From Bacteroidota bacterium (lineage in GTDB: Bacteria > Bacteroidota > Bacteroidia > Flavobacteriales > Flavobacteriaceae), in contig CANHHG010000009.1 in the NCBI GenBank assembly GCA_947460615.1, forward strand, positions 1 through 51,307: 51,307 bases of DNA, written 5' to 3'. Positions 9,009 to 18,867 of this stretch are shown in pieces. Each line of letters starts with the position of its first letter. Positions within the stretch are counted from its first letter, which is position 1. Position numbers and translations under genes: made by a program. The notes under the pieces are model-generated. The model saw nothing but the letters and a program-made list of their open reading frames with translations. It ran no database searches and had not been told where the DNA came from.

Positions 9009-9252
9009 TTAAATATTTTTAATATTTCTAAACAAACTCTATACCAATTTTTTATTTGGATCTTTTTCTTTCGCCTCTATATTCTAACAATATCATGGAA
9101 TCTCACTTCTATCCGGATTTGAATTTGAGATAATTGAGATAAATTATTTTTTTTAGAAGTTTCGTTTATCATTAAGTATGTTTTTTTCTATTATTTATAA
9201 ATAATTTTTAAAAAACTCGTAAATTGCACCTTCAAAATTATCACATTCATAA

Positions 9253-12200
9253 ATGGTAGATCAAAAACCTTACATCCCTGTTCATAAAGTTCGAATTGTA
9301 ACCGCAGCCTCACTTTTTGATGGCCACGATGCCGCTATAAATATTATGCGAAGAATTATTCAATCTACCGGGGTTGAAGTAATTCATTTGGGTCACGATA
9401 GAAGTGTTGAAGAAGTGGTAAACACTGCAATTCAGGAAGATGCCAATGCTATTGCTATTACTTCTTATCAAGGGGGGCACAACGAATATTTCAAATACAT
9501 GTTTGACTTATTAAAGCAAAAAGGTGCAGAACATATAAAGATTTTTGGTGGGGGTGGAGGTGTAATTTTACCTTCTGAAATTGCGGAATTACAAGCTTAC
9601 GGTATCACAAGAATTTATTCGCCCGATGATGGTCGTGCCATGGGATTGCAAGGGATGATTAATGATCTAGTTCAAAAATCTGATTTTGCAATTGGGGATA
9701 TCATAAAGGATGAAGAAAAGCATTTAATAGATAAGAATCCAAAGGCCATTGCGAGATTAATTTCCTCTGCAGAAAATTTTCCCGATGTTGCGAAACCATT
9801 TTTAGAGAAAATCCAACTTAAAAATAATAATTCAAGAACACCCGTATTAGGAATTACTGGAACGGGTGGTTCTGGTAAATCCTCATTGGTGGACGAATTA
9901 GTGCGTCGTTTTTTAATTGATTTTCCAGAAAAAACAATCGGATTAATTTCCGTTGACCCCTCAAAAAGAAAAACAGGTGGGGCTTTATTAGGAGATAGAA
10001 TTAGAATGAATGCAATTAATAATCCTAGGGTTTATATGCGTTCATTAGCAACTCGTCAATCCAATCTAGCACTTTCTAAATATGTAGCAGATGCAATTCA
10101 AGTTTTAAAAGCTGCTAATTATGATATTATTATTCTAGAAACTTCAGGAATTGGACAATCGGACACAGAAATTATGGATCATTCCGATGTCTCACTTTAT
10201 GTGATGACCCCTGAGTTTGGTGCTGCCACTCAATTAGAAAAAATCGATATGCTTGATTTTGCCGATTTAGTTGCATTGAATAAATTCGATAAACGGGGTG
10301 CTCTTGATGCACTGCGGGATGTAAAAAAACAATACCAACGAAATCATAATCTGTGGGATGTAAATCCTGACGAAATGCCGGTATTTGGAACCATTGCCTC
10401 TCAATTTAATGATCCGGGAATGAATACCCTCTACAAATCAATCATGGATAAAATTGTAGAGAAAACGAACAGTGAATTAAAATCTACTTTCCAAATCACT
10501 CGCGAAATGAGTGAAAAAATATTTGTAATTCCGCCACATAGAACGCGATATTTATCGGAAATTGCTGAAAACAATCGTAAATATGATGTGACTGCAATTG
10601 GACAACAAAAAGTAGCTCAAAAATTATACGGTATCTTTAAAACTATTGAAAGTATTTCAGGAATTGAACCAATCCTTTCTAAATCAGGTATAGAGATTAC
10701 CAATTCTGAAAATGCAAATCAAGATGATAAAGTTTTGATCTCTTTATTGTTAAACCAGTTTGAGAAAATCAAAATGGATTTAGACCCTTATAATTGGGAG
10801 ATCATCTTAAATTGGAATGATAAAATAGCAAGATATAAAAATCCAATTTATACTTTTAAAGTTCGTGACAAAGAAATAAATATTTCCACTCACACGGAGA
10901 GTTTGTCGCACACTCAAATTCCTAAAATCGCTTTACCTAAATATGAAGCTTGGGGAGACTTGTTAAAATGGAATTTGCAAGAAAATGTTCCTGGAGAATT
11001 TCCATTTACAGCGGGTTTATATCCGTTTAAAAGAGAAGGTGAGGATCCATCACGAATGTTTGCTGGTGAAGGTGGCCCTGAGCGAACCAATAAAAGGTTT
11101 CATTATGTGAGTGCTGGATTACCTGCAAAACGACTTTCAACCGCTTTCGATAGTGTTACTTTATATGGAAATGACCCCCATATTCGACCAGATATTTACG
11201 GAAAAATTGGTAATGCGGGTGTTTCTATTTGTTGTTTAGACGACGCTAAAAAATTGTATTCTGGTTTTGATCTAGTGCATGCGTTAACATCAGTGAGTAT
11301 GACAATCAATGGTCCAGCTCCAATGTTGTTAGGATTTTTTATGAATGCCGCTATTGATCAACAATGTGAAATTTATATTAAAGAAAATGGTTTAGAAAAA
11401 GAAGTTGAGAATAAAATAGCAGCTATTTATAAACAAAAAGGCACCGTTAGACCACTATATCAAGGTGAACTGCCAGAAGGGAATAACGGTTTGGGTTTAA
11501 TGCTACTTGGTGTTACCGGTGATTTAGTTTTACCAGTAGCAGTTTATAATGAAATAAAATCAAAAACACTTTCACAAGTTCGTGGAACGGTACAAGCTGA
11601 TATTTTAAAAGAAGATCAAGCTCAAAATACTTGTATATTTTCCACTGAATTTGCCCTTCGATTAATGGGTGATGTACAAGATTATTTTATTAAGAATAAA
11701 GTAAGAAATTTTTATTCGGTATCTATTTCTGGATACCATATTGCAGAAGCAGGTGCAAATCCAATTTCTCAATTGGCATTTACACTATCTAATGGTTTCA
11801 CCTATGTGGAGTATTATTTGAGTCGCGGAATGGATATTAACGATTTCGGTCCTAATTTATCCTTCTTTTTCTCCAATGGTATCGATCCTGAATATTCTGT
11901 TATTGGTCGTGTAGCTCGTAAAATTTGGGCCAAAGCGATGAAATATAAATATGGTGCTAATGAAAGAGCGCAAATGTTGAAATATCACATTCAAACATCG
12001 GGTCGTTCATTACATGCTCAGGAAATTGATTTCAACGATATCCGAACGACATTACAAGCATTATATGCCATTTATGACAACTGTAACTCGTTGCATACCA
12101 ATGCTTATGATGAAGCTATAACCACTCCAACAGAGGAGTCAGTGCGGCGCGCTATGGCAATTCAGTTGATCATTAATAAAGAATTGGGCTTAGCCAAAAA

Positions 12201-12681
12201 TGAAAATCCAATTCAAGGAGCCTTCATTATTGAAGAATTAACCGATTTGGTTGAAGCGGCAGTTTTAGAAGAATTTGATAGAATTACGGAGCGTGGTGGA
12301 GTACTTGGTGCAATGGAAACCATGTACCAACGATCTAAAATCCAAGAGGAAAGTTTGTATTATGAAACTTTAAAACACACTGGTGAATTTCCAATAATTG
12401 GTGTTAATACCTTCTTAAGTTCTAAGGGATCACCAACAATTATTCCAGCAGAAGTAATACGAGCAACGGAAGAAGAAAAGCAATATCAAATTGACATGTT
12501 GAATAATTTACATCAAACTAATGGTGATAAAGTGAATCAATATTTGAGCGATTTACAAGATGCAGCTATTAAAAATGAAAACTTATTTGTTCATTTAATG
12601 GAAGCTACTAAAATTTGTTCGCTAGGTCAAATTACAAATGCTTTATTTCAAGTTGGTGGACAATATAGACGCAATATGTAA
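9253..12681 (+). CDS. icmF: fused isobutyryl-CoA mutase IcmF
   Basis: A coenzyme-B12 enzyme that interconverts isobutyryl-CoA and n-butyryl-CoA and carries its own G-protein chaperone. Its 1142 residues have the IcmF order. The B12-binding domain (~10-145) has [14 protein letters not shown], with H25 as lower cobalt ligand. The MeaI-type GTPase (~150-470) has a P-loop at G203-S210 and ALNKFDKRG. The mutase domain covers ~560-1142. In methylmalonyl-CoA mutase the substrate carboxylate is held by Tyr and Arg; the aligned residues here are F603 (PSRMFAGE) and Q791 (KEDQAQNT), the IcmF signature. The true methylmalonyl-CoA mutase in this window keeps both residues. IcmF proteins also act on isovaleryl-CoA, which fits iso-branched flavobacterial lipids. 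Only a weak -7-like TAAATTGC is seen upstream. Confidence 0.95.
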   Translation: MVDQKPYIPVHKVRIVTAASLFDGHDAAINIMRRIIQSTGVEVIHLGHDRSVEEVVNTAIQEDANAIAITSYQGGHNEYFKYMFDLLKQKGAEHIKIFGGGGGVILPSEIAELQAYGITRIYSPDDGRAMGLQGMINDLVQKSDFAIGDIIKDEEKHLIDKNPKAIARLISSAENFPDVAKPFLEKIQLKNNNSRTPVLGITGTGGSGKSSLVDELVRRFLIDFPEKTIGLISVDPSKRKTGGALLGDRIRMNAINNPRVYMRSLATRQSNLALSKYVADAIQVLKAANYDIIILETSGIGQSDTEIMDHSDVSLYVMTPEFGAATQLEKIDMLDFADLVALNKFDKRGALDALRDVKKQYQRNHNLWDVNPDEMPVFGTIASQFNDPGMNTLYKSIMDKIVEKTNSELKSTFQITREMSEKIFVIPPHRTRYLSEIAENNRKYDVTAIGQQKVAQKLYGIFKTIESISGIEPILSKSGIEITNSENANQDDKVLISLLLNQFEKIKMDLDPYNWEIILNWNDKIARYKNPIYTFKVRDKEINISTHTESLSHTQIPKIALPKYEAWGDLLKWNLQENVPGEFPFTAGLYPFKREGEDPSRMFAGEGGPERTNKRFHYVSAGLPAKRLSTAFDSVTLYGNDPHIRPDIYGKIGNAGVSICCLDDAKKLYSGFDLVHALTSVSMTINGPAPMLLGFFMNAAIDQQCEIYIKENGLEKEVENKIAAIYKQKGTVRPLYQGELPEGNNGLGLMLLGVTGDLVLPVAVYNEIKSKTLSQVRGTVQADILKEDQAQNTCIFSTEFALRLMGDVQDYFIKNKVRNFYSVSISGYHIAEAGANPISQLAFTLSNGFTYVEYYLSRGMDINDFGPNLSFFFSNGIDPEYSVIGRVARKIWAKAMKYKYGANERAQMLKYHIQTSGRSLHAQEIDFNDIRTTLQALYAIYDNCNSLHTNAYDEAITTPTEESVRRAMAIQLIINKELGLAKNENPIQGAFIIEELTDLVEAAVLEEFDRITERGGVLGAMETMYQRSKIQEESLYYETLKHTGEFPIIGVNTFLSSKGSPTIIPAEVIRATEEEKQYQIDMLNNLHQTNGDKVNQYLSDLQDAAIKNENLFVHLMEATKICSLGQITNALFQVGGQYRRNM

Positions 12682-12764
12682 ATGGGTGTAAAACTCTTAC
12701 ATCTCTTTTAGCATAAATGATTTATTATTAAATACCTTTTGGTAATCAAACTATAATTTAAAAT

Positions 12765-13340
12765 ATGAAATTCAAATTTTCACTAATTATTGTTCTGTTT
12801 TCAATGACCACTTTTGGACAACTTACAGGTAAAGTCAAGGGTTTGAACATTTCTAAATCTGCAACTGTTAATGATACTGTTATTAAAGTGGTTTACAATA
12901 ATAATAAAATTTCTAATAATCCAAATCCACCTGCTATTTTTTTTAATGGAAAATTAGTAAGCTATTCTTTATTATCAACCATAAATCCTGAAAATATAAC
13001 TTCAGTAAATGTCGTAAAAAAAGACACCTTAATTGATTCAGTAAAGTACTTTGGCAAAATAATGATTCAAGGTAAAACTCCAAGTAAATATAATTATATG
13101 AGTCTTAGTGAATTCAAATCAAAATATGTTAGTTCGAGTGAAAATGTTCCTGTTTTTCAAATTGACGGAACTATTGTAGACGATAATTACGATAGTTATT
13201 TAATTGACGAAAAGAATATTCTCAGAGTTGTAGTAACTCCTGTTGATAATCCAAAGCAAAAAATAAAGATCGACTTCATCAATTTATTGACTAAATCTAC
13301 CAAGAATATTGAAGAAAGCAACCAAATAATATTACGGTAA
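12765..13340 (+). CDS. secreted hypothetical protein, TonB plug-like
   Basis: I do not recognise a named family for this 191-residue protein. It has a signal peptide ending near TTFGQ and no lipobox. Two stretches resemble the TonB-receptor plug-like segments seen in some Bacteroidetes membrane-bound sensors: PPAIFFNGKLVSY, then INPENITSVNVVKKD, then YFGKIMIQ. The same pattern recurs weakly downstream (VPVFQIDGTIVDD, IDEKNILRVVVTP). It may therefore be a small plug-derived periplasmic protein with an internal duplication. It lies 83 nt behind icmF on the same strand and could be co-transcribed, but nothing ties it to the mutase. Convergent with the DUF1543 gene. Confidence 0.75.
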   Translation: MKFKFSLIIVLFSMTTFGQLTGKVKGLNISKSATVNDTVIKVVYNNNKISNNPNPPAIFFNGKLVSYSLLSTINPENITSVNVVKKDTLIDSVKYFGKIMIQGKTPSKYNYMSLSEFKSKYVSSSENVPVFQIDGTIVDDNYDSYLIDEKNILRVVVTPVDNPKQKIKIDFINLLTKSTKNIEESNQIILR

Positions 13341-13343
13341 ATA

Positions 13344-13895
13344 CTACATTATTTTCTCCAATTTCAAATACCCAATATGCAAATCGTCTTCAATTGCATT
13401 TTCTATTTCAGTAATTTTTAAAGCAAATTTTTCTTTTAATTCAGGGGTTAGAATTTCCTCAATTTTATAAATATCATCCACATCAATTCCATATTTGTCA
13501 TCTATGTGTGAGGTTGCACCTGGAAAGTCGTAGTGTTTGTAAAAACTTGTTGCTTTTGCTTTTTTGGTGGCTTCTGCCAATGTAACTCCAGTTGTTATAA
13601 TTTTATAATGATATTCTTCAAATTCATTTTCCTTATAACCACCTAGATTTATAAAGTAAAGCTGAGTTGTATTTGCAACCGCTTTCTCCTTGGAAACAAT
13701 TTCAATTTTATGATTATCAACAACATTAACCTCTCTCCAGGCATCAATATGTATTCTACCTTTGACTTCAGGCCAAAAGGATTTTAACTGAGGAACCAAT
13801 TCTTTTAATGAATTTCCAATTCCAAAAAAAATATCGTGTTGTTCGGTATATCTTCCCTCAGGGCGACATCCTACCATGATCATATAAAGTTTCAT
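13344..13895 (-). CDS. DUF1543 family protein
   Basis: A 183-residue cytoplasmic protein of the DUF1543 family, recognised by its start MKLYMIMVGCRPEGRYTEQH, then HDIFFGIGNSLKEL, LKSFWPEVKGRIHIDAW and the second half with YFINLGGYKENEFEEYH. The two halves look like a repeated alpha/beta unit. Function is unknown. A perfect -7 box (TACATTTG, minus strand) lies only 5 nt before the ATG, so the message is probably leaderless. Confidence 0.85.
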   Translation of the reverse strand: MKLYMIMVGCRPEGRYTEQHDIFFGIGNSLKELVPQLKSFWPEVKGRIHIDAWREVNVVDNHKIEIVSKEKAVANTTQLYFINLGGYKENEFEEYHYKIITTGVTLAEATKKAKATSFYKHYDFPGATSHIDDKYGIDVDDIYKIEEILTPELKEKFALKITEIENAIEDDLHIGYLKLEKIM

Positions 13896-13900
13896 ACTTG

Positions 13901-13908
13901 CAAATGTA
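13901..13908 (-). promoter_or_regulatory. -7 element of the DUF1543 gene (leaderless)
   Basis: TACATTTG on the minus strand ends 5 nt before the ATG at 13895. Transcription would then begin at or next to the start codon. Confidence 0.5.
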
Positions 13909-13966
13909 CTTCATATTATTTTCATTAAAAAAATCATAATTTTTTTTTTTGGATTGATTTTTGAAA

Positions 13967-13974
13967 TACATTTG
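13967..13974 (+). promoter_or_regulatory. -7 element of the lipoprotein gene
   Basis: TACATTTG, a perfect TAnnTTTG, lies 21 nt before the ATG at 13996. A TTG at 13949-13951 is 15 nt upstream, slightly short of the usual spacing. Confidence 0.5.
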
Positions 13975-13995
13975 GCTTAACTTAATAACTATATT

Positions 13996-14493
13996 ATGAA
14001 ACGAATAATTTTACTTTTAGCAATTTCAACAACTTTTTTATTTCAAGGTTGTACTACAAATGAAGAAATCAAAGCGGATCTTTTAGCAGAAGTTTTTGAA
14101 GTAAGAGCCTCATTTACCGCAGCAAACAACTATTCTCGACTTATTACTTTAAATCCACCAATTTACAATTCGGATATGGTTTTAGTGTATCGATTATTTG
14201 ACGTAATTAATGGTCAAAGTGTTTGGAGACAATTACCGCAAGCGGTGTATATAGCTCAGGGAGAGTTAGATTACAATTTTGATTTCACAAGAAACGATAT
14301 TAATTTATTCCTTGAATCTGACTTTGATTTAGCAACTTTAGGAGCCACTTGGTCACAAAATCAAATTTTTAGAGTAGTTATTATTCCAGGATATTTTTCA
14401 AACAAAAACAATAAAGCGGTAGATTTTAATGATTATAATGCAGTAGTAAAAGCATTTAACATTAAAAACAGTCAAGTCAAAATAATTCAATGA
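13996..14493 (+). CDS. hypothetical lipoprotein
   Basis: A 165-residue protein with a clear lipoprotein signal: MKRIILLLAISTTFLFQGC, lipobox FQGC with the acylated Cys at 19. The body is beta-rich (SRLITLNPPIYNSDMVLVYR, VWRQLPQAVYI, YNFDFTRNDINLFLE) and acidic. I do not recognise a family beyond small Bacteroidetes lipoproteins of unknown function. It is convergent with meaB, with 17 nt between stop codons. Confidence 0.82.
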   Translation: MKRIILLLAISTTFLFQGCTTNEEIKADLLAEVFEVRASFTAANNYSRLITLNPPIYNSDMVLVYRLFDVINGQSVWRQLPQAVYIAQGELDYNFDFTRNDINLFLESDFDLATLGATWSQNQIFRVVIIPGYFSNKNNKAVDFNDYNAVVKAFNIKNSQVKIIQ

Positions 14494-14510
14494 ATTAAAT
14501 AGCAGGAGTA

Positions 14511-15593
14511 TTATTTAAAATACTTTTCTAATAATTTTTGAGCGGCTGCAAAAGGTGATATTTCATCATTTTGCACCGCTTTTTTATTTTCCTCCAATAA
14601 TTTTCCTATTTCTGGATGATTGAAAAAATTGGTTTTTAATTGCTCATTGATGGTTTCCAACATCCAATATTGGTTTTGATCTTTGCGTTTATTAAAGAAA
14701 TAATTATTTGACTCTGTTTGTGTAACATACTTATTTATCGTATCCCAAACTTCAGGTATTCCTTCACGAGTAATTGAACTACACGTTGAAGTGCAAGGGG
14801 TCCAACCCGATTTTTTAGCTGGAAATAAATGCAAAGCTCTACCGAATTCAACTTTTGCTAATTTTGATTTTCTTACATTATCTCCATCTGCTTTATTGAT
14901 CACAATAGCATCTGCCATTTCCATAATTCCTCTTTTAATACCTTGTAATTCATCTCCAGCACCAGCAATTTTTAATAATAAGAAAAAGTCAACCATACTG
15001 TGAACAGCAGTTTCACTCTGACCAACACCAACTGTTTCAATAATTATGGTATCAAAACCGCAGGCTTCGCAAAGTGTAATTGTTTCACGTGTTTTTCGAG
15101 CAACACCTCCTAAAGTTTCTCCTGATGCCGATGGTCGGATATAAGCATTTTGGTCATTTAATAATTCTTCCATTCTCGTTTTGTCACCCAAAATACTACC
15201 ATGAGAAATCGTACTACTTGGATCAACTGCAAGTACGGCTACTTTTTTACCTAAACCTGTTAAATATTTTCCAAAGGCTTCTATGAAAGTACTTTTACCA
15301 ACACCTGGAACCCCTGTGATTCCAATGCGAATCGATTTATTGGCTTGAGGCAAACAAGCATTTACTACTTCATTTGCTCTTTCTAAATGTGAAATATTGG
15401 TGCTCTCCACTAAAGTAATTGCTCGACTTAAAGCGGTTATATTACCACTTAATATGCCTTCGATTAGTTCTATTGATGAGGGTTGCTTTTTTCTAGAATC
15501 GTGAATTTTGTCCACGGCTTTTTCACTGATCATTTCGGGGCGCGAAATTCCAGCTTTCTCTTTTAGCGCAGACTTTTTATTTTTTGAATTCAA
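14511..15593 (-). CDS. meaB: methylmalonyl-CoA mutase-associated GTPase MeaB
   Basis: A G3E-family GTPase that gates loading of adenosylcobalamin into methylmalonyl-CoA mutase and protects or rescues the enzyme. The 360-residue protein has the P-loop GITGVPGVGKSTFIE, switch segments LAVDPSSTISHGSILGDKTR and IIETVGVGQSE, and the guanine motif VINKADGD. It is about 30 residues longer than many MeaB proteins because of a basic N-terminal extension. It is on the same strand as the two mutase subunits, but a terminator and a structured repeat lie in the 180-nt gap behind the reductase gene, so it probably has its own promoter. IcmF at 9253 carries its own chaperone domain; MeaB should serve the two-subunit mutase. 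Confidence 0.95.
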   Translation of the reverse strand: MNSKNKKSALKEKAGISRPEMISEKAVDKIHDSRKKQPSSIELIEGILSGNITALSRAITLVESTNISHLERANEVVNACLPQANKSIRIGITGVPGVGKSTFIEAFGKYLTGLGKKVAVLAVDPSSTISHGSILGDKTRMEELLNDQNAYIRPSASGETLGGVARKTRETITLCEACGFDTIIIETVGVGQSETAVHSMVDFFLLLKIAGAGDELQGIKRGIMEMADAIVINKADGDNVRKSKLAKVEFGRALHLFPAKKSGWTPCTSTCSSITREGIPEVWDTINKYVTQTESNNYFFNKRKDQNQYWMLETINEQLKTNFFNHPEIGKLLEENKKAVQNDEISPFAAAQKLLEKYFK

Positions 15594-15651
15594 TAAAATA
15601 GATTTTTGTAAAAATACTAATTATTTTTTATGAAGTAATTAATTTTTTATA

Positions 15652-15720
15652 GGAATCCTTAGCCTGCTCTCCGTCCAAATCCTCACTAAAAAGTTCGGGA
15701 TTTTCCCTTCCATCAGGGCT
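15652..15720 (-). repeat. flavobacterial structured intergenic repeat, copy C
   Basis: On the minus strand it starts AGCCCTGATGGAAG right after the T-run of the reductase terminator. The outer pairing CCTG/CAGG is kept. In the inner hairpin CCGAACT, TTTT, AGTGAGG, two base pairs of copy A are replaced by a tandem G-A / A-G mismatch, a combination tolerated in RNA helices. The 3' end diverges (CAGGCTAAGGATTCCT). It lies about 60 nt upstream of meaB. Confidence 0.7.
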
Positions 15721-15746
15721 AAAAAAAAGAGAACAATTACGTTCTC
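15721..15746 (-). terminator. terminator of the reductase gene
   Basis: On the minus strand GAGAAC, a 6-nt loop and GTTCTC are followed by eight T. It lies 28 nt after the reductase stop codon and touches repeat copy C. Confidence 0.8.
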
Positions 15747-15773
15747 GATTCTTATTAAGTTTGTGAATTTTAT

Positions 15774-16655
15774 TTACGAATTCTTTTTCGCTTTGATCAT
15801 CATTTCAAGCATATCCCACATTTCTTCAGGTACTGCCTCTAATAAATTAAATTGTCCAGCTCCTTTTAGCCATTCGCCACCATCAATAACTATAACTTCT
15901 CCATTAATATAGGCTGAAAAATCAGAGACTAAATAGGCCGCTAAATTCGCTAATTCCTGATGATCACCAACCCGTTTCAAAGGCACTTTTTTGGACAAAT
16001 CGAATTTTTCTTTTAAGTCTCCTGGTAACAATCGGTCCCAAGCTCCTTTTGTCGGAAAAGGTCCTGGTGCAATTGCGTTGGTTCTAATTCCGTATTTTGC
16101 CCATTCAACAGCCAAACTTCTTGTCATTGCTAAAACTCCAGCTTTTGCAGTCGCACTTGGCACCACATAAGCAGATCCTGTAAACGCATAAGTGGTTACA
16201 ATATTTAATACCGTGGACGATTCTTGTTTGGTTTCTATCCAGTGTTTTCCAAAGGCCAAAGTACAATTTTTTGAACCTTTCAATACAATATCAATAATAG
16301 TATCGAATGCATTAGCCGAAAGGCGCTCGGTTGGGGAAATGAAATTTCCAGCGGCATTATTCAATAACACATCTACTTTCCCAAAGGCTTTTAAAACTTC
16401 TTTTAACATAGCTTCCACTTCCTCATAGTGGCGAACATCACATTGAACCGGAAGGCAAACGCCACCTGTTTCAGCTTCTAATTCAGCAGAGGTAGTTTTT
16501 AATTTTTCTATATTTCTTGAAGTAATAGCTACTTTTGCACCCAATTCCATGAAATATTTTGTCATCGCTTTACCTAATCCACTTCCACCACCTGTAATTA
16601 CAATCACTTTACCCATTAGGGCATCATCACGAAGCATTTTTGCTGAAAAATTCAT
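15774..16655 (-). CDS. 2,4-dienoyl-CoA reductase, SDR family (mitochondrial DECR type)
   Basis: A 293-residue short-chain dehydrogenase fold enzyme predicted to reduce 2,4-dienoyl-CoA with NADPH during beta-oxidation of unsaturated fatty acids. It has the nucleotide-binding VITGGGSGLGKAM, the NNAAGNF motif, and SATAKAGVLAMTRSLAVEW. The usual SDR YxxxK is changed to SxxxK; loss of this Tyr and the following blocks (LANLAAYLVSDFSAYINGEV, the tail EEMWDMLEMMIKAKK) are as in animal DECR1 rather than generic SDRs. It lies 79 nt downstream of the mutase large-subunit gene on the same strand. The coupling makes sense for complete degradation of unusual fatty acids. Alternative: an uncharacterised SDR of the same subfamily. 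Confidence 0.85.
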   Translation of the reverse strand: MNFSAKMLRDDALMGKVIVITGGGSGLGKAMTKYFMELGAKVAITSRNIEKLKTTSAELEAETGGVCLPVQCDVRHYEEVEAMLKEVLKAFGKVDVLLNNAAGNFISPTERLSANAFDTIIDIVLKGSKNCTLAFGKHWIETKQESSTVLNIVTTYAFTGSAYVVPSATAKAGVLAMTRSLAVEWAKYGIRTNAIAPGPFPTKGAWDRLLPGDLKEKFDLSKKVPLKRVGDHQELANLAAYLVSDFSAYINGEVIVIDGGEWLKGAGQFNLLEAVPEEMWDMLEMMIKAKKNS

Positions 16656-16734
16656 AGTTTATTTTTTATAATTGTAAATATAGTGAATAGTTTTATTCTA
16701 ACACTTGCCAGGTTTTTATAACCTTTCAGGTGCT

Positions 16735-18867
16735 TTATTGTATTAATATCTCTAGAATTTTTATCGCGGCATCACTAATTTTTGTTCCGGGTCCAAATAT
16801 TGCTACTGCACCTGCATCGAATAAAAATTGGTAATCTTGAGCAGGAATTACACCCCCAACAACCACCATAATATCTTCTCGTCCATATTTTTTTAGTTCT
16901 TCAACAACTTGTGGAACTAGAGTTTTGTGTCCCGCAGCCAAAGAAGATACTCCTAAAATATGAACATCATTTTCAATTGCTTGTTTTGCGGCTTCTGCGG
17001 GAGTTTGAAATAACGGACCTATATCTACATCGAAGCCAACATCAGCATAGCCGGTGGCTACTACTTTTGCACCTCGATCATGACCATCTTGCCCCATTTT
17101 TGCAATCATAATTCTAGGACGGCGACCTTCTTGCTTTGCAAACTCGTCTGCCATCTGTTTTGCTTTTTCAAAACTACTATCGTCTTTAATTTCTTTACTG
17201 TACACGCCGCTAAAGGATTTAATTTGAGCTTTATATCTTCCGAAAACAGTTTCTAAAGCATCGCTAATTTCGCCCAAAGTGGCTCTGTTTCGCGCTGCCT
17301 CAATTGCAATTTCTAGTAAGTTTCCTTTCCCAGTTTTTGCAGTTTCAACTAATTTTTCTAATTTTTCTTTTACTTTATTTGAATCTCGGGTTGCTTTTAT
17401 TAGTTTTAATTGTTCTACTTGTTGCTTTCGAACCATCTCATTATCTACATCTAAAATATGTAAAGGATCTTCTTTTTCTAATCGGTATTTATTTATTCCA
17501 ATAATAATGTCTTGACCACTATCGATTCTAGCCTGTTTTCTAGCTGCTGCTTCTTCAATTCGGAGTTTTGGTATTCCAGCTTCAATTGCTTTGGTCATTC
17601 CGCCTAATTCTTCTACTTCTTGAATCAATTTCCAAGCATTTTGAGCTAGTTCATTGGTTAAACTTTCTACATAATAACTTCCAGCCCAAGGGTCAACTGT
17701 TTTGGTAATTTTAGTTTCTTCTTGTAAATAAATTTGTGTATTTCTTGCTATTCGTGCGGAGAAATCGGTTGGTAATGCAATAGCTTCATCCAAGGCATTA
17801 GTATGTAAAGATTGCGTTCCTCCAAAAGTTGCTGCAGTTGCTTCAATACATGTTCTTGCCACGTTATTAAAAGGATCTTGCTCAGTCAAACTCCAACCTG
17901 ATGTTTGACAATGGGTTCTTAAAGCCAACGATTTTTCATCTTTAGGATTAAATTGTTTAACTAATTTAGACCAGATCATTCTTGCTGCTCTCATTTTTGC
18001 AATTTCCATAAAGTGATTCATCCCAATGGCCCAGAAAAAAGAGAGGCGTGGGGCAAATTCATCAATTTTCATTCCGGTAGAAAGTCCTGTTCTAATGTAT
18101 TCTAATCCGTCCGCCAAAGTATATGCCAATTCAATATCTGCTGTTGCTCCGGCTTCTTGCATGTGATATCCTGAAATAGATATCGAATTAAATTTTGGCA
18201 TTTTTTTGCTCGTATATTCAAATATATCAGCAATAATTTTCATTGAGGGGGTTGGTGGATAGATATAGGTATTTCTAACCATAAATTCCTTCAAAATATC
18301 ATTTTGTATAGTTCCTGAAAGTTGTTCTGCTTTTACACCTTGTTCTTCAGCAGCTACAATATAGAAAGCCATAATTGGCAATACCGCTCCATTCATTGTC
18401 ATTGATACCGACATTTCATTCAATGGGATTTGGTCAAATAATACCTTCATGTCTTCAACAGTATCGATGGCAACTCCTGCTTTTCCAACATCGCCCACTA
18501 CGCGTTCATGGTCAGAATCGTAACCTCGATGTGTGGGTAAATCAAATGCTATGGAAAGTCCTTTTTGTCCAGCAGCTAAATTTCTTCTGTAAAAGGCGTT
18601 GCTTTCTTCAGCTGTTGAAAAACCTGCATATTGTCGTATTGTCCAAGGTTTTCTAACAAACATTGTGGTATAGGGCCCCCGCAAGAATGGGGCAAATCCA
18701 GCTCCAAAATCCAAATGTTCTAAATTCTCAATATCCGATTTTGTATAAGTTGAATTAAGCAAAATATCTTCTGCAGTTTTAAAAGCTTCTGATTTCTTTT
18801 CAGCTCCTAAAACGCTATGATTCTCTTGTTCGAATAACGTGATATGTTGTAACTCTTTTCTTTTCAT
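16735..18867 (-). CDS. mutB: methylmalonyl-CoA mutase large (catalytic) subunit
   Basis: A B12 enzyme that rearranges methylmalonyl-CoA to succinyl-CoA, linking propionate and odd-chain or branched catabolism to the TCA cycle. The 710-residue protein has the TIM-barrel mutase domain (about 60-560) with [48 protein letters not shown] and [19 protein letters not shown]-terminal B12 domain (about 580-705) has GQDGHDRG, with H596 as cobalt ligand. The substrate residues Tyr (Y80) and Arg (R198) are both present, 118 positions apart as in the Propionibacterium enzyme (Y89, R207). The start codon overlaps the stop of the small-subunit gene (TAATG), so the two are translationally coupled. Confidence 0.97.
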   Translation of the reverse strand: MKRKELQHITLFEQENHSVLGAEKKSEAFKTAEDILLNSTYTKSDIENLEHLDFGAGFAPFLRGPYTTMFVRKPWTIRQYAGFSTAEESNAFYRRNLAAGQKGLSIAFDLPTHRGYDSDHERVVGDVGKAGVAIDTVEDMKVLFDQIPLNEMSVSMTMNGAVLPIMAFYIVAAEEQGVKAEQLSGTIQNDILKEFMVRNTYIYPPTPSMKIIADIFEYTSKKMPKFNSISISGYHMQEAGATADIELAYTLADGLEYIRTGLSTGMKIDEFAPRLSFFWAIGMNHFMEIAKMRAARMIWSKLVKQFNPKDEKSLALRTHCQTSGWSLTEQDPFNNVARTCIEATAATFGGTQSLHTNALDEAIALPTDFSARIARNTQIYLQEETKITKTVDPWAGSYYVESLTNELAQNAWKLIQEVEELGGMTKAIEAGIPKLRIEEAAARKQARIDSGQDIIIGINKYRLEKEDPLHILDVDNEMVRKQQVEQLKLIKATRDSNKVKEKLEKLVETAKTGKGNLLEIAIEAARNRATLGEISDALETVFGRYKAQIKSFSGVYSKEIKDDSSFEKAKQMADEFAKQEGRRPRIMIAKMGQDGHDRGAKVVATGYADVGFDVDIGPLFQTPAEAAKQAIENDVHILGVSSLAAGHKTLVPQVVEELKKYGREDIMVVVGGVIPAQDYQFLFDAGAVAIFGPGTKISDAAIKILEILIQ

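Noticed and set aside
9253..12681. IcmF as an artificial fusion of separate mutase and GTPase genes
   Set aside because: The B12-GTPase-mutase order and length are the normal architecture of the IcmF family.
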